64,000 nt of DNA from Streptomyces sp. NBC_01465 (GTDB lineage Bacteria; Actinomycetota; Actinomycetes; Streptomycetales; Streptomycetaceae): assembly GCF_036227325.1 (NCBI RefSeq), contig NZ_CP109467.1, positions 1,922,001 through 1,986,000 on the forward strand, given 5' to 3'. This document shows positions 1-8,129 of the stretch, one piece after another. Position 1 is the first letter of the stretch. Every line of letters begins with the position of its first letter. Under the pieces are notes generated by a model. The model was not told the DNA's origin. It was given only the letters and a program-made list of their open reading frames with translations, and searched no databases. The translations under genes and the position numbers were made by a program.

Positions 1-226
1 CGACGGCCTTGATGGTGTTCTCGAGCGGTTCGACGACCTGCTTCTCGACCACATCGGGGGACGCACCCTGGTACGGGGCGATGACCGAGACCATCGGGAA
101 CTCGATGGTGGGCAGCAGCTGCTGCTTGAGCTGCGGGATCGCTATGGCGCCGAAGACGACGGCGACGATCGAGATCAGCCCGATCAGGGCCCGTTGCGCG
201 AGGCTGAATCTGGACAGCCAGGACAT
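1..226 (-). CDS. RND-family efflux permease, N-terminal fragment
   Basis: The first 75 residues of a leftward gene that runs off the left edge. It starts MSWLSRFSLAQRALIGLIS, followed by one hydrophobic helix (about residues 13-30), then IPQLKQQLLPTIEFPMVSV and QGASPDVVEKQVVEPLENTI. This is the standard start of AcrB/MMPL-type resistance-nodulation-division permeases: the first membrane helix, then the PTIEFP and EPLE segments of the porter domain. The family exports hydrophobic substrates using the proton gradient. The ATG at 226 fits the family N-terminus. The substrate cannot be inferred from the fragment. Confidence 0.85.
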   Translation of the reverse strand, partial: MSWLSRFSLAQRALIGLISIVAVVFGAIAIPQLKQQLLPTIEFPMVSVIAPYQGASPDVVEKQVVEPLENTIKAV

Positions 227-366
227 GGGGTCTCTCTTCTGTGGCGTACGAGGCAGGAGGGCACGGTCAGGTGCCCGCCTATACCTTCAGCCACGGAAGA
301 GGCCTCGTTCCTACCTCGCAGGTCCCTTCCTTATCCGGCGCATACAGCAGGTGCAGTACGCCGCCG

Positions 367-1050
367 CTACGCCCTTGGGTGGACCAGGCCCGATTCGTAG
401 GCGATTACCACCAATTGGGCCCGGTCGCGGGCCCCCAGCTTCGCCATCGCCCTGTTCACATGGGTCTTGACGGTCAGGGGGCTCACCGTGAGGCGCTCCG
501 CGATCTCGTCGTTGGAGTGACCGCCCGCGACCTGCACCAGGACCTCGCGCTCGCGGACGGTGAGCGCCTCCAGCCGTCCGGCGTACGCCTCGGGGTCGGG
601 GCCGCCCTCCGAACTGCCGCCCTGCGCGAGGAACTTGGCGATCAGGCCCTTGGTCGCGACCGGCGAGAGCAGCGCCTCACCGGCCGCCGCGATACGGATC
701 GCGTTGAGCAGTTCGTCCGGCTCCGCCCCTTTTCCGAGGAAGCCGGAGGCGCCGGCGCGGAGCGACTGGACGACGTACTCGTCCACCTCGAAGGTCGTGA
801 GCATCACGACGCGCACTGCGGCCAGTTCGGGGTCCGCGCTGATCAGGCGGGTGGCGGCGAGACCGTCCGTGCCGGGCATCCGGATGTCCATGAGGACGAC
901 GTCGGCGCGGGCCGAGCGGGCGAGCGCGACGGCTTCGGCGCCGTCCGCGGCTTCTCCGACGACCTCCATGTCGGGCTCGGAGTCCACCAGGACGCGGAAC
1001 GCACTGCGCAGGAGCGCCTGGTCGTCGGCGAGCAACACTCTGATCGTCAT
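367..1050 (-). CDS. NarL/LuxR-family response regulator
   Basis: A 227-residue two-component response regulator. The receiver domain (about 1-120) has the acidic pair D9-D10 and the phospho-acceptor D55 in VVLMDIRMPG. A LuxR-type helix-turn-helix occupies the C-terminal 65 residues (LTVREREVLVQVAGG ... SPLTVKTHVNRAMAKLG). Its ATG overlaps the stop of the upstream histidine kinase (1047-1050, ATGA), so the two are translationally coupled and form one two-component system. The next gene downstream (leftward) is the RND permease, a plausible but unproven target. The signal sensed is unknown. Confidence 0.93.
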   Translation of the reverse strand: MTIRVLLADDQALLRSAFRVLVDSEPDMEVVGEAADGAEAVALARSARADVVLMDIRMPGTDGLAATRLISADPELAAVRVVMLTTFEVDEYVVQSLRAGASGFLGKGAEPDELLNAIRIAAAGEALLSPVATKGLIAKFLAQGGSSEGGPDPEAYAGRLEALTVREREVLVQVAGGHSNDEIAERLTVSPLTVKTHVNRAMAKLGARDRAQLVVIAYESGLVHPRA

Positions 1051-2291
1051 GCGTTCTCCCCTGCCGCGGCCTTGACCGGAAGGATCGCATGCACGCGGAA
1101 ACCGCCGCCGTAGCGGGGGCCCGCCGAGCAGGACCCCGTCAGCGCGGTGGCGCGCTCGCGCATGCCGATGAGGCCGTGGCCGCCGCCCTCCTCGGGCGCC
1201 GGTGCGTCCTCCCGGCCCGCACCCGCACCGTCGTCGAGGACCGTGACCTCCACGCTGCGGCCCACTCGGACCACGCTGACCTCGGCCTTGGCGCCCTCAC
1301 CCGCGTGCTTCTGCACATTGGTCAGCGCCTCCTGGATGATCCGGTACGCCGCCAGGTCGACGGCGGCGGGGAGCCCGGCCGGTGCGTCGGTGCGGGCCAC
1401 CTCGACCGGGAGCCCGGCGTTGCGGAAGGTGTCGACCAGTTCGTCGAGTACAGCCAGACCGGGCGCCGGTTCGGTGGGGGCCTCGGGGTCGCCGGACTGG
1501 CGCAGGAGGCCGACCGTGGCGCGGAGTTCGTTCAGCGCGGACCGGCTGGCTTCCCGTACATGGGCGAGTGCTTCCTTGGCCTGGTCGGGGCGCTTGTCCA
1601 TGACGTGGGCCGCGACCCCCGCCTGGACGTTGACCAGGGCGATGTGGTGGGCGACGACGTCGTGCAGATCGCGGGCGATGCGCAGCCGCTCCTCGGCGAC
1701 GCGGCGGCCCGCCTCCTCCTCGCGGGTGCGCTCCGCGCGCTCGGCGCGCTCGCGGATGGCGTCGACGAAGGCGCGGCGGCTGCGTACGGCGTCCCCTGCG
1801 GCGGCGGCCATACCCGTCCAGGCGAAGATCCCGAGGTTCTCCTGCGAGTACCAGGGCGCCTCGCTGAAGCCCATCGCGAACCCCGTCAGCACGGCCATGG
1901 TGACCAGGCCGACCCGCCAGGTGGTGGGGCGGTCGGTGCGGGCTGCGATGGAGTAGAGCGCGATGACGGCGCTCATCGCGACGGGCGCGGGCGGTACGGC
2001 GAAGACCAGCTCCACGGCGGTGACGCTGCAGGTCACCGCGAGCACGGCCATCGGCGCGCGGCGCCGGAACACCAGGGCGCCGGCCCCGATGACGATCAGG
2101 AGGAGGCTGAGGGGCTCGGGGGTGCGGGTGACGAAGGTGTGGCCGTCGGGGCCTCGCGGATCGATGAAGGAGCCGAGGACCATGCAGACGAGGACGGCCA
2201 GGGCGAGGCCGGCGTCGAAGGCCAGGGGGTGGACCCGGAGCCAGGCGCGCAGGCGCGCGTAGCTGGGGGGCGCCTTCGACGGGGTACTCAC
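1047..2291 (-). CDS. Two-component sensor histidine kinase (HisKA_3 type)
   Basis: Membrane sensor kinase, partner of the adjoining response regulator. Four to five hydrophobic segments fill the N-terminal half. A HisKA_3 dimerisation domain follows, with the phospho-acceptor His (H210 from the chosen start) in RIARDLHDVVAHHIAL. The C-terminus is a HATPase_c domain with a DDGAGAG G1 box and GGGHGLIGMRER. I chose the GTG at 2291 (protein starts VSTPSKAPPSYARLRAWLR, 414 aa). An in-frame ATG at 2348 would add 19 residues rich in Pro and Gly. Neither start has a convincing ribosome-binding site. There is no extracellular sensor domain of note, so the stimulus is probably membrane-associated. Confidence 0.9.
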   Translation of the reverse strand: MSTPSKAPPSYARLRAWLRVHPLAFDAGLALAVLVCMVLGSFIDPRGPDGHTFVTRTPEPLSLLLIVIGAGALVFRRRAPMAVLAVTCSVTAVELVFAVPPAPVAMSAVIALYSIAARTDRPTTWRVGLVTMAVLTGFAMGFSEAPWYSQENLGIFAWTGMAAAAGDAVRSRRAFVDAIRERAERAERTREEEAGRRVAEERLRIARDLHDVVAHHIALVNVQAGVAAHVMDKRPDQAKEALAHVREASRSALNELRATVGLLRQSGDPEAPTEPAPGLAVLDELVDTFRNAGLPVEVARTDAPAGLPAAVDLAAYRIIQEALTNVQKHAGEGAKAEVSVVRVGRSVEVTVLDDGAGAGREDAPAPEEGGGHGLIGMRERATALTGSCSAGPRYGGGFRVHAILPVKAAAGENA

Positions 2292-2416
2292 GGGAAACAA
2301 CGGTACGGGTTGCGGGTGGGCGGGCGTACCAGCCGGGGATTTCCCCAATCCCGCCCCTTCCCGAAGCTGGGGGCGCCGCCCCGCAGACCCCTGCTGGGGC
2401 TCCGCCCCAGACCCCG

Positions 2417-2470
2417 GTCCTCAATCGCCGGACGGGCTGGATATATCCAGCCCGTCCGGCGATTGAGGAC
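2417..2470. repeat. Perfect 54-bp palindrome between kinase and psp operon
   Basis: A perfect inverted repeat of two 27-base arms with no spacer. Each arm carries the sequence CAATCGCCGGACGGGCTGGA in one orientation and its complement in the other. This CAATCGCCGGACGGGCT motif is, from memory, a widespread Streptomyces intergenic repeat. Here it lies between the PspAA gene, which reads toward it from the right, and the kinase gene start. It could act as a transcription terminator for the psp operon or be a mobile miniature repeat. The flanking GGGGCTCCGCCCC-like bases are typical of the same repeat context. Confidence 0.85.
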
Positions 2471-2488
2471 AAGCGGCCGAAGGTCGCT

Positions 2489-2767
2489 TCAGCCCGGGAT
2501 CAAACCGTCGTCGCTCAGCATCTCGCGGACCTCGTCCAGGCTCGCCTCCGCCGACGGCAGAATCAGCTCCGACGGCTGCAGGGCGTCGTCCGGGAGGGCC
2601 TCGCCCAGTTCCCGTACCTTGCCCAGCAGCGCGAGAAGCTTCCTGCGGAAGCCGGTCTCGTCACCGCTCTCCATCTCGGCGAGCAGTTCGTCGTCCAGCT
2701 TGTTCAGCTCGGTGAAGTGGCTGTCCGCCAGATCCACCTGGCCTTCCCCCATGATCCGTACGATCAT
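2489..2767 (-). CDS. PspA-associated protein PspAA
   Basis: A 92-residue acidic protein, MIVRIMGEGQVDLADSHFTELNKL and so on, matching the small PspAA domain proteins found next to PspA in actinobacteria. It has no membrane segment and no signal peptide. It follows pspA by 15 bases on the same strand, so the two form an operon. Its role is probably as a partner or modulator of PspA in the envelope-stress response. The assignment rests on the N-terminal sequence and the context. Confidence 0.8.
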   Translation of the reverse strand: MIVRIMGEGQVDLADSHFTELNKLDDELLAEMESGDETGFRRKLLALLGKVRELGEALPDDALQPSELILPSAEASLDEVREMLSDDGLIPG

Positions 2768-2782
2768 GTCGGCGCCCGTCCT

Positions 2783-3556
2783 TTACTGCTTGTCGAACTT
2801 CGGGGTCTGCTGGTCCTGGGGACCGCCCTCAATAGCCTGCTGCGAAGTCGGTCCGCCCGCCAGCTCGGCCTTCATCCGCTGCAGTTCCAGTTCGACGTCA
2901 CTGCCGCCGGAGATCCGGTCCAGCTCGGCCGTGAGGTCGTCCTTGGCCAGGCCGGACGAGTCGTCCAGCGCACCCGAGGCCAGGAGCTCGTCGATCGCGC
3001 CGGCACGGGCCTGCATCTGCGCGGTCTTGTCCTCGGCCCGCTGGATCGCGAGGCCGACGTCGCCCATCTCCTCGGAGATGCCCGAGAAGGCCTCGCCGAT
3101 ACGGGTCTGCGCCTGGGCCGCGGTGTACGTGGCCTTCAGCGTCTCCTTCTTCGTACGGAAGGCGTCGACCTTGGCCTGCAGGCGCTGGGCGGCGAGCGTG
3201 AGCTTCTCCTCCTCGCCCTGCAGCGTCTGGTGCTGCACCTCGAGGTCGGAGACCTGCTGCTGCAGCGCCGCACGGCGGGACAGCGCCTCGCGCGCCAGGT
3301 CCTCACGGCCGAGGGCGAGCGCCTTGCGGCCCTGGTCCTCCAGCTTGGTGGTCTGGCCCTGGAGCTGGTTGAGCTGCAGTTCCAGGCGCTTGCGGGACGT
3401 CGCCACGTCGGCGACCCCGCGACGCACCTTCTGCAGCAGTTCAAGCTGCTTCTGGTAGGAGTAATCGAGGACTTCGCGCGGGTCCTCAGCCCGGTCCAGG
3501 GCCTTGTTGGCCTTCGCGCGGAAGATCAACCCCATACGCTTCATGACACCGCTCAT
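2783..3556 (-). CDS. pspA: PspA/IM30 (Vipp1) family phage-shock protein
   Basis: A 257-residue protein of the PspA/IM30 family, a membrane-associated ESCRT-III-like scaffold that protects the envelope under stress. The N-terminus MSGVMKRMGLIFRAKANKALDRAEDP contains the family start (amphipathic helix, then DPREVLDYSYQKQLELLQKVRRGVADV). Almost all of the rest is predicted coiled coil rich in Gln, Glu and Lys, with a Pro/Gly-rich tail. AGAAGGGGG lies about 12 bases before the ATG at 3556. An internal Met at residue 5 is an alternative start. It is the first gene of the psp operon; the S. coelicolor orthologue is, from memory, SCO2168. Confidence 0.93.
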   Translation of the reverse strand: MSGVMKRMGLIFRAKANKALDRAEDPREVLDYSYQKQLELLQKVRRGVADVATSRKRLELQLNQLQGQTTKLEDQGRKALALGREDLAREALSRRAALQQQVSDLEVQHQTLQGEEEKLTLAAQRLQAKVDAFRTKKETLKATYTAAQAQTRIGEAFSGISEEMGDVGLAIQRAEDKTAQMQARAGAIDELLASGALDDSSGLAKDDLTAELDRISGGSDVELELQRMKAELAGGPTSQQAIEGGPQDQQTPKFDKQ

Positions 3557-3811
3557 GGGCTTCGCGCGCCCCCTTCTGTACGGACTTCAGCTCCAGCACT
3601 TGAACCCACAGTACGGGCCCTGTCTCTATTACCGCACTGTTCGGGAGCGGATGCGCTCCTCCCCAAGGACGACTGCTCCCCGATGCACTCCGGCGTAGGG
3701 AGTAGGTGACCGTAGGGGAAGCCCCTGGCAACCCACCGCCAAACCCACCGTTGCGGGATCGTTCCCCCTGAGGCTGGGGTCCATGCACGCCACCCCGTAC
3801 CCTTGGGCTTT

Positions 3812-4414
3812 GTGTTCCGAAGCCGCGCCAATGCCAATGAAGAGAAGGCCGCCACCAGCAAGGTGACGTCGGACCTCTCCCAGCAGACCCGTGACCCGCA
3901 GGCTCCCAAGGGCCGCCCCACTCCCAAGCGGAGCGAGGCGCAGACCCAGCGGCGCCGTGCCGTCACGCCGACGACCGACCGCAAGGAGGCCGCCAAGCGC
4001 CAGCGTGAGGTCCGCAGGACGGATCTCGCCAAGCAGCGCGAGGCCCTCGCCAGCGGCGACGAGCGTTACCTGCCCGCCCGCGACAAGGGCAAGGTCCGGC
4101 GCTTCGCCCGCGACTTCGTCGACTCGCGCTTCTGCATCGCGGAGTTCTTCCTCCCGATGGCAGTGATCATCCTGGTCCTGTCGATCGTCCAGGTTCCGGG
4201 CATCCAGAACATCGCGCTGCTGCTCTGGCTCTTCGTGATCGTCCTGATCGTCGTCGACTCGGTCGGCATCTGGTTCCGGCTGAAGAAGCAGATCAACCTG
4301 CGCTTCCCGGACGAGCCCAAGCGCGGCGCCGTCGCGTACGGACTGATGCGCACCCTCCAGATGCGCCGGATGCGGCTCCCGAAGCCGCAGGTCAAGCGCG
4401 GAGAGCGACCCTGA
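3812..4414 (+). CDS. DUF3043 membrane protein
   Basis: A 200-residue actinobacterial DUF3043 protein. The N-terminal half is highly charged, rich in Arg, Lys and Gln (VFRSRANANEEKAATSK ... QTQRRRAVTPTTDRKEAAKRQREVRR). Then come RDFVDSRFCIAEFFLPMAV and two membrane helices (about 110-155), ending in a basic tail. I chose the GTG at 3812, which gives the family-typical start [M]FRSR; a TTG at 3803 would add three residues. Divergent from pspA across 255 bases that must hold both promoters. Function unknown. The next gene follows by 17 bases. Confidence 0.85.
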   Translation: MFRSRANANEEKAATSKVTSDLSQQTRDPQAPKGRPTPKRSEAQTQRRRAVTPTTDRKEAAKRQREVRRTDLAKQREALASGDERYLPARDKGKVRRFARDFVDSRFCIAEFFLPMAVIILVLSIVQVPGIQNIALLLWLFVIVLIVVDSVGIWFRLKKQINLRFPDEPKRGAVAYGLMRTLQMRRMRLPKPQVKRGERP

Positions 4415-4431
4415 CCAGCAGCACGGAGCCC

Positions 4432-5214
4432 ATGGGCTTCGAAGGTGCGTCGTCCGTCTGGCTGAAGGGCCTGGGCGGGCTGCGCAACACCGTGCGCCAG
4501 GAGCTCGTCGCCCGTCAGGTCGACGAGCAGATAGCCGTACGTTTCCCGGTCGGCCAGCGGCTGCGGATCCTCGACGTCGGCATGGGCCAGGGCACCCAGG
4601 CCCTGCGCCTCGCCCGCGCCGGGCACTCGGTCACCGGCCTGGAGTCGGACGCCGAGATGCTCAAGGCGGCCCGTGACGCACTGGTCACCGAGCCCGAGGG
4701 CATCCGCGCACGGGTGCGCTTCCTGGAGGGCGACGGCCGGGAGACCGGCGTCCACTTCCTGCCGGGAAGTTTTGACGTGGTGCTCTGTCATGGAGTGCTG
4801 ATGTACGTGACCGATCCGGACGCCATGCTCGCGGGCCTGGCCCGGATGCTGGCCCCCGGCGGTCTGCTCTCGCTGCTCGTACGGAACGCGGACGCGCTCG
4901 CCATGCGCCCCGGGCTCGCCGGGGACTTCTCCGCCGCGCTGGCCGCGTTCGACACCGTCTCGTACACCAACCGGCTCGGCCTCGACGTCCGCGCCGACCG
5001 GCTGGAGGCGCTGACGGCGACCCTCGCGGGGATCGCCGCCCCGCTGCACACCTGGTACGGCGTGCGGGTCTTCACCGACCTCGTCGGCAACGACGAGGAG
5101 CTGCCGTCCGCCCAGGAGCTCGACCGGATCCTGACGGCCGAGGACCGGGCCGGGCGCACGGATCCGTACCGCCGGGTGGCCGCGCTTCTGCATCTCTGCG
5201 GCGTGCGGGGCTGA
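4432..5214 (+). CDS. Class I SAM-dependent methyltransferase
   Basis: 260 residues with a Rossmann methyltransferase core. Motif I is RILDVGMGQGTQALRLARAG (about 47-66). An acidic ribose-binding position follows at LESDAEML, then FDVVLCHGVLMYVTDPDAML and GGLLSLLVRNADALA. The VGMGQG motif and the FDVVLCHGVL segment resemble the CmoA/SmtA group, but the substrate cannot be assigned. It is probably co-transcribed with the DUF3043 gene (17-base gap). It ends 79 bases before the HtrA-like protease. Confidence 0.85.
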   Translation: MGFEGASSVWLKGLGGLRNTVRQELVARQVDEQIAVRFPVGQRLRILDVGMGQGTQALRLARAGHSVTGLESDAEMLKAARDALVTEPEGIRARVRFLEGDGRETGVHFLPGSFDVVLCHGVLMYVTDPDAMLAGLARMLAPGGLLSLLVRNADALAMRPGLAGDFSAALAAFDTVSYTNRLGLDVRADRLEALTATLAGIAAPLHTWYGVRVFTDLVGNDEELPSAQELDRILTAEDRAGRTDPYRRVAALLHLCGVRG

Positions 5215-5293
5215 TCCGCCCCGCCTCTCCCCCACCCCCTGATCGGCGGCGCACAGCAGGCCGAACCCAGGGGGCAAAAGAGACACTTCGGGC

Positions 5294-6373
5294 ATGTATG
5301 GATCACGTACCCGGCGGCTGCTGCTGCCCCTGAGCGCAGGCGTCTGCGCCATTGCCCTGGTCGGCGGCTGCTCCGACTCCAGCTCCGGTTCCGGCTCCGG
5401 TTCCTCCTCGCCCTCCGACTCCTCCTCTGCGGCCGCCTCCTCCGGGGACGGCAACGATCTGCAGAGCGACTACCAGTCGACGATCAAGAACGTGCTGCCC
5501 TCGGTCGTCCAGATCGTGGCCGAGGAGGACCTCGGCTCCGGCATCGTCTACGACGACAAGGGCCACATCGTCACCAACGCCCATGTGGTCGGCAGTGCGA
5601 AGACCTTCAAGGTCACCACGGCCACCGGCAGCGAGCAGCTGACGGCTTCGCTGGTCTACAGCTATCCCGACCAGGACCTCGCCGTCGTCAAGCTCGACAA
5701 GATCCCCGACGGGCTGAAGCCCGCGAAGTTCGCGGACTCCGCCAAGGTCGACATGGGCCAGATCGTGCTGGCGATGGGCTCGCCGCTGGGTCTCTCCAGC
5801 AGCGTCACCCAGGGCATCGTCTCCGCCACCGGGCGGACCGTGAGCGAGAGCCGCTCGGGCGGCGGCACCGGGGCCACCATCGGCAACATGGTGCAGACCT
5901 CGGCGGCGATCAACCCCGGCAACAGCGGCGGCGCGCTGGTCAACCTGAACGACCAGGTCATCGGCATCCCGACCCTGGCCGCGACCGACCCGGACCTGGG
6001 CGACAGCGCGGCTCCGGGCATCGGCTTCGCCATCCCCTCGTCGACGGTCACCAACATCGCCGACCAGATCATCAAGGACGGCAAGGTCACCGACTCGGGG
6101 CGGGCGGCGCTGGGCATCACCGCACGTACGGTCGTCGACGACAACTTCCAGCCGTCGGGTGTCGCGATCGTCTCCGTCACGGCCGGCGGGGCGGCGGACA
6201 AGGCGGGCCTGAAGGCCGGGGACATCATCACCAAGCTGGGCGACACCGACATCACCACGATGAACTCGCTGTCGACGGCGCTGGCTTCGGACAAGCCGGG
6301 CCAGAAGGTCCAGGTCACCTACGACCGGGACGGCGACAGCAAGACCGTTGAGGTCACGCTGGGCGAGATGTAG
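5294..6373 (+). CDS. HtrA/DegP-like lipoprotein serine protease (S1C) with PDZ domain
   Basis: A 359-residue secreted protease. A lipoprotein signal peptide ends in the lipobox LVGGC (Cys26), then a Ser/Gly-rich linker (27-55). The trypsin-like domain has the full triad: His97 in VTNAHVVG, Asp128 in PDQDLAVVKL and Ser211 in NPGNSGGALVNL. A C-terminal PDZ domain (about 270-359) contains GGAADKAGLKAGDIITKLGD. It is expected to be anchored on the outer face of the membrane and to degrade or chaperone misfolded envelope proteins, which fits the PspA neighbourhood. A copy of its last codons lies 134 bases downstream (see the repeat at 6482). Confidence 0.93.
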   Translation: MYGSRTRRLLLPLSAGVCAIALVGGCSDSSSGSGSGSSSPSDSSSAAASSGDGNDLQSDYQSTIKNVLPSVVQIVAEEDLGSGIVYDDKGHIVTNAHVVGSAKTFKVTTATGSEQLTASLVYSYPDQDLAVVKLDKIPDGLKPAKFADSAKVDMGQIVLAMGSPLGLSSSVTQGIVSATGRTVSESRSGGGTGATIGNMVQTSAAINPGNSGGALVNLNDQVIGIPTLAATDPDLGDSAAPGIGFAIPSSTVTNIADQIIKDGKVTDSGRAALGITARTVVDDNFQPSGVAIVSVTAGGAADKAGLKAGDIITKLGDTDITTMNSLSTALASDKPGQKVQVTYDRDGDSKTVEVTLGEM

Positions 6374-6383
6374 GCACGCTCCC

Positions 6384-6414
6384 GCGGCGGACCCCGGTGG
6401 ACGGAGTCCGCCGC
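6384..6414 (+). terminator. Hairpin just after the HtrA-like gene
   Basis: A 9-bp GC stem (GCGGCGGAC paired with GTCCGCCGC) with a 13-base loop, ten bases after the stop codon. No U-tract, as is usual in Streptomyces. It is plausibly the terminator of the protease gene, but a second and stronger hairpin lies 130 bases on. Confidence 0.45.
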
Positions 6415-6481
6415 AGCGGCGCGAAGCCCGTGAGGCGCCCCAGCGCCGCAGCGGCGCGAGCGGCGCGTCAAGAAGGGGCCG

Positions 6482-6508
6482 GTTGAGGTCACGCTCGGGG
6501 AGATGTAG
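6482..6508 (+). repeat. Duplicated 3' end of the HtrA-like gene
   Basis: The bases GTTGAGGTCACGCT, then a GGxGAGATGTAG ending with stop codon, occur at 6348-6373 as the true end of the protease gene and again here, with two base differences. The intervening 110 bases are low-complexity GC (repeats of CGCCGCAGCGGCGCG). Read in frame, the second copy also ends VEVTLGEM-stop, so it looks like the remnant of a tandem duplication of the gene end. Confidence 0.75.
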
Positions 6509-6521
6509 TCGCCCGTACGCA

Positions 6522-6563
6522 ACATGGCTGTGGCGGTGCCCTGGGGCACCGCCACAGCCATGT
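6522..6563. terminator. Strong bidirectional hairpin terminator
   Basis: A perfect 19-bp stem (ACATGGCTGTGGCGGTGCC and its complement) closed by the tetraloop CTGG. It sits between the rightward protease gene and the leftward small gene ending at 6577. It is therefore placed to terminate both convergent transcripts. Confidence 0.85.
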
Positions 6564-6576
6564 CCGGACCGGCTGG

Positions 6577-6786
6577 TTACGCCTGTTCGGCGTGGAGGCT
6601 CATCGGTCCGTAGATCTTCGTCGTGTCCTCGAAGAGGACCACCTGGTCCGCGCCGCCCTCGAGGAGTTCCTTCCAGGCCTCGCCGATCCAGGACTCCGCG
6701 TCGCCCTGCGTGGTGAAGTCCTCGGGCTGCACCGCCGGCTGCGTCTCTGTCCCGTCCGTCTTCTCGAACCGCCACGTCCACGCCAT
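6577..6786 (-). CDS. Small conserved Streptomyces protein, unknown function
   Basis: A 69-residue acidic protein, MAWTWRFEKTDGTETQPAVQ ... ending KIYGPMSLHAEQA. It has a high aromatic content, no signal peptide and no membrane helix. The ATG at 6786 is preceded by AGGAGG six bases upstream (reverse strand), a good ribosome-binding site that fixes the start. It diverges from cobU with 85 bases between. I recognise it only as a conserved hypothetical next to cobU in streptomycetes; function unknown. Confidence 0.8.
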   Translation of the reverse strand: MAWTWRFEKTDGTETQPAVQPEDFTTQGDAESWIGEAWKELLEGGADQVVLFEDTTKIYGPMSLHAEQA

Positions 6787-6871
6787 GTCAGCCTCCTGGA
6801 TTACGTCCCGATCTGCTGCTGGCAGCGTAGCCGGGCGCGCAGCACCTGCGGTGACAAGGGAGGATCGGCCT

Positions 6872-8077
6872 GTGGAACTGACTCTCCTCGGCACCGGCGC
6901 CCCCGACGGGCTGCCCCGCCCCGCCTGCCCCTGCGCCGCGTGCGCCGCGGCCCGCGGGGACCGGGCGCGCGCCGCGACCGCGCTCCTGCTGGACGGCACG
7001 CTGCTGCTCGACCTCACGCCGGGTGCGGCCTTCGCGGCCGCCCGCGCCGGGCATTCGCTCACGGGCGTGACGCAGGTCCTGCTCACCCACCCGCACGACG
7101 GCCCCGCCGTCGAACTGCCTCCGGGGCTGCCGCAGGCCGCCCGCATCCCCGACGGACGGGTGCTGTCGCTGCTCGACGGGCACCGGGTGCGGGCCGTGCC
7201 GATGGACTCCCCCGGCACGGGGTACGAGGTCACGTCCCCCGACGGCGACCGGCTCCTGTACCTCCCGCCCGGCGGCTCCCCCGCGGGTCTCACGGACGGC
7301 AGTCCCCACACGTACGACATGGTCGTCGCCGACGTGATCGGCCGGCCCGACGCGCTGGCCAGGCTGCGGGGCGCGGGCGCGATCGGCCCGACGACGGACA
7401 TCGTCGCCGTACACCTCGGCCACGACGCCCCGCCCGGGCCCGAACTCGACCGGCGGCTCGCCGCGGCCGGTGCGCGGGCGGTGCCGGACGGGACGACGCT
7501 GATCGTCGGCGAGTATCACGCGGTGCCCGATCTGCCGCGCCGCACCCTGGTGTTGGGCGGTGCGCGGTCGGGGAAGTCCGTAGAGGCCGAGCGGCGGCTG
7601 GAGGCGTTCCCCGAGGTCGTGTACGTGGCCACGGGCGGGACCCGCGACGACGACCCGGAGTGGGCGGCCCGGGTGGGGCTGCACCGCGAGCGCAGGCCGG
7701 GGTCGTGGCGTACCGAGGAGACGTGCGAACTGGTGCCGCTGCTCGCGGAGGACGACGGGCCCCCGCTGCTCGTCGACTGCCTCTCGCTCTGGCTGACCGA
7801 CGCGATGGACCGGGTCGGCGCCTGGGACGACGCCACGTGGGCCGCCGACGGGGAGCATGCGCTGCGGGAGCGGGTCGAGGAGCTGGTCGAGGCGGTACGG
7901 GCGACGCAGCGGACCCTGGTCGCCGTCTCCAACGAGGTCGGCAGCGGTGTCGTGCCCGCCACCGCGTCCGGCCGCCGCTTCCGCGACGAACTCGGCCGCC
8001 TCAACGCGGCGTTCGCGGCCGAGTGCGAGCACGTCCTGCTGGTCGTCGCCGGGCAGGCGCTTGCGCTGCGCGGGTGA
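6872..8077 (+). CDS. cobU: Adenosylcobinamide kinase / adenosylcobinamide-phosphate guanylyltransferase with N-terminal MBL-like domain
   Basis: 401 residues. The C-terminal part (about 220-401) is CobU: a P-loop GGARSGKSVEAE, then YVATGGTRDDDPEWAARVGLHRERR with the guanylylated-His region, and VLVVAGQALALRG near the end. It phosphorylates adenosylcobinamide and then transfers GMP in nucleotide-loop assembly of cobalamin. The N-terminal 210 residues resemble a metallo-beta-lactamase fold (ELTLLGTGAPDGLP, then LLTHPHDG), with an incomplete metal motif. GTG at 6872 with GGGAGG nine bases upstream. Works with CobS (29105) and CobT (24690), which here lie beyond the polyketide operon. Confidence 0.93.
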   Translation: MELTLLGTGAPDGLPRPACPCAACAAARGDRARAATALLLDGTLLLDLTPGAAFAAARAGHSLTGVTQVLLTHPHDGPAVELPPGLPQAARIPDGRVLSLLDGHRVRAVPMDSPGTGYEVTSPDGDRLLYLPPGGSPAGLTDGSPHTYDMVVADVIGRPDALARLRGAGAIGPTTDIVAVHLGHDAPPGPELDRRLAAAGARAVPDGTTLIVGEYHAVPDLPRRTLVLGGARSGKSVEAERRLEAFPEVVYVATGGTRDDDPEWAARVGLHRERRPGSWRTEETCELVPLLAEDDGPPLLVDCLSLWLTDAMDRVGAWDDATWAADGEHALRERVEELVEAVRATQRTLVAVSNEVGSGVVPATASGRRFRDELGRLNAAFAAECEHVLLVVAGQALALRG

Positions 8078-8129
8078 CTGTCCGCCGTGGCTGCTTGCGC
8101 CAGGGGTGCGAGCGGCTAGGGGTACTGCC

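Noticed and set aside
1089..3458. 789-residue frame across kinase and psp genes
   Set aside because: Antisense to the kinase, PspAA and PspA genes, with low-complexity composition and no domain motif.
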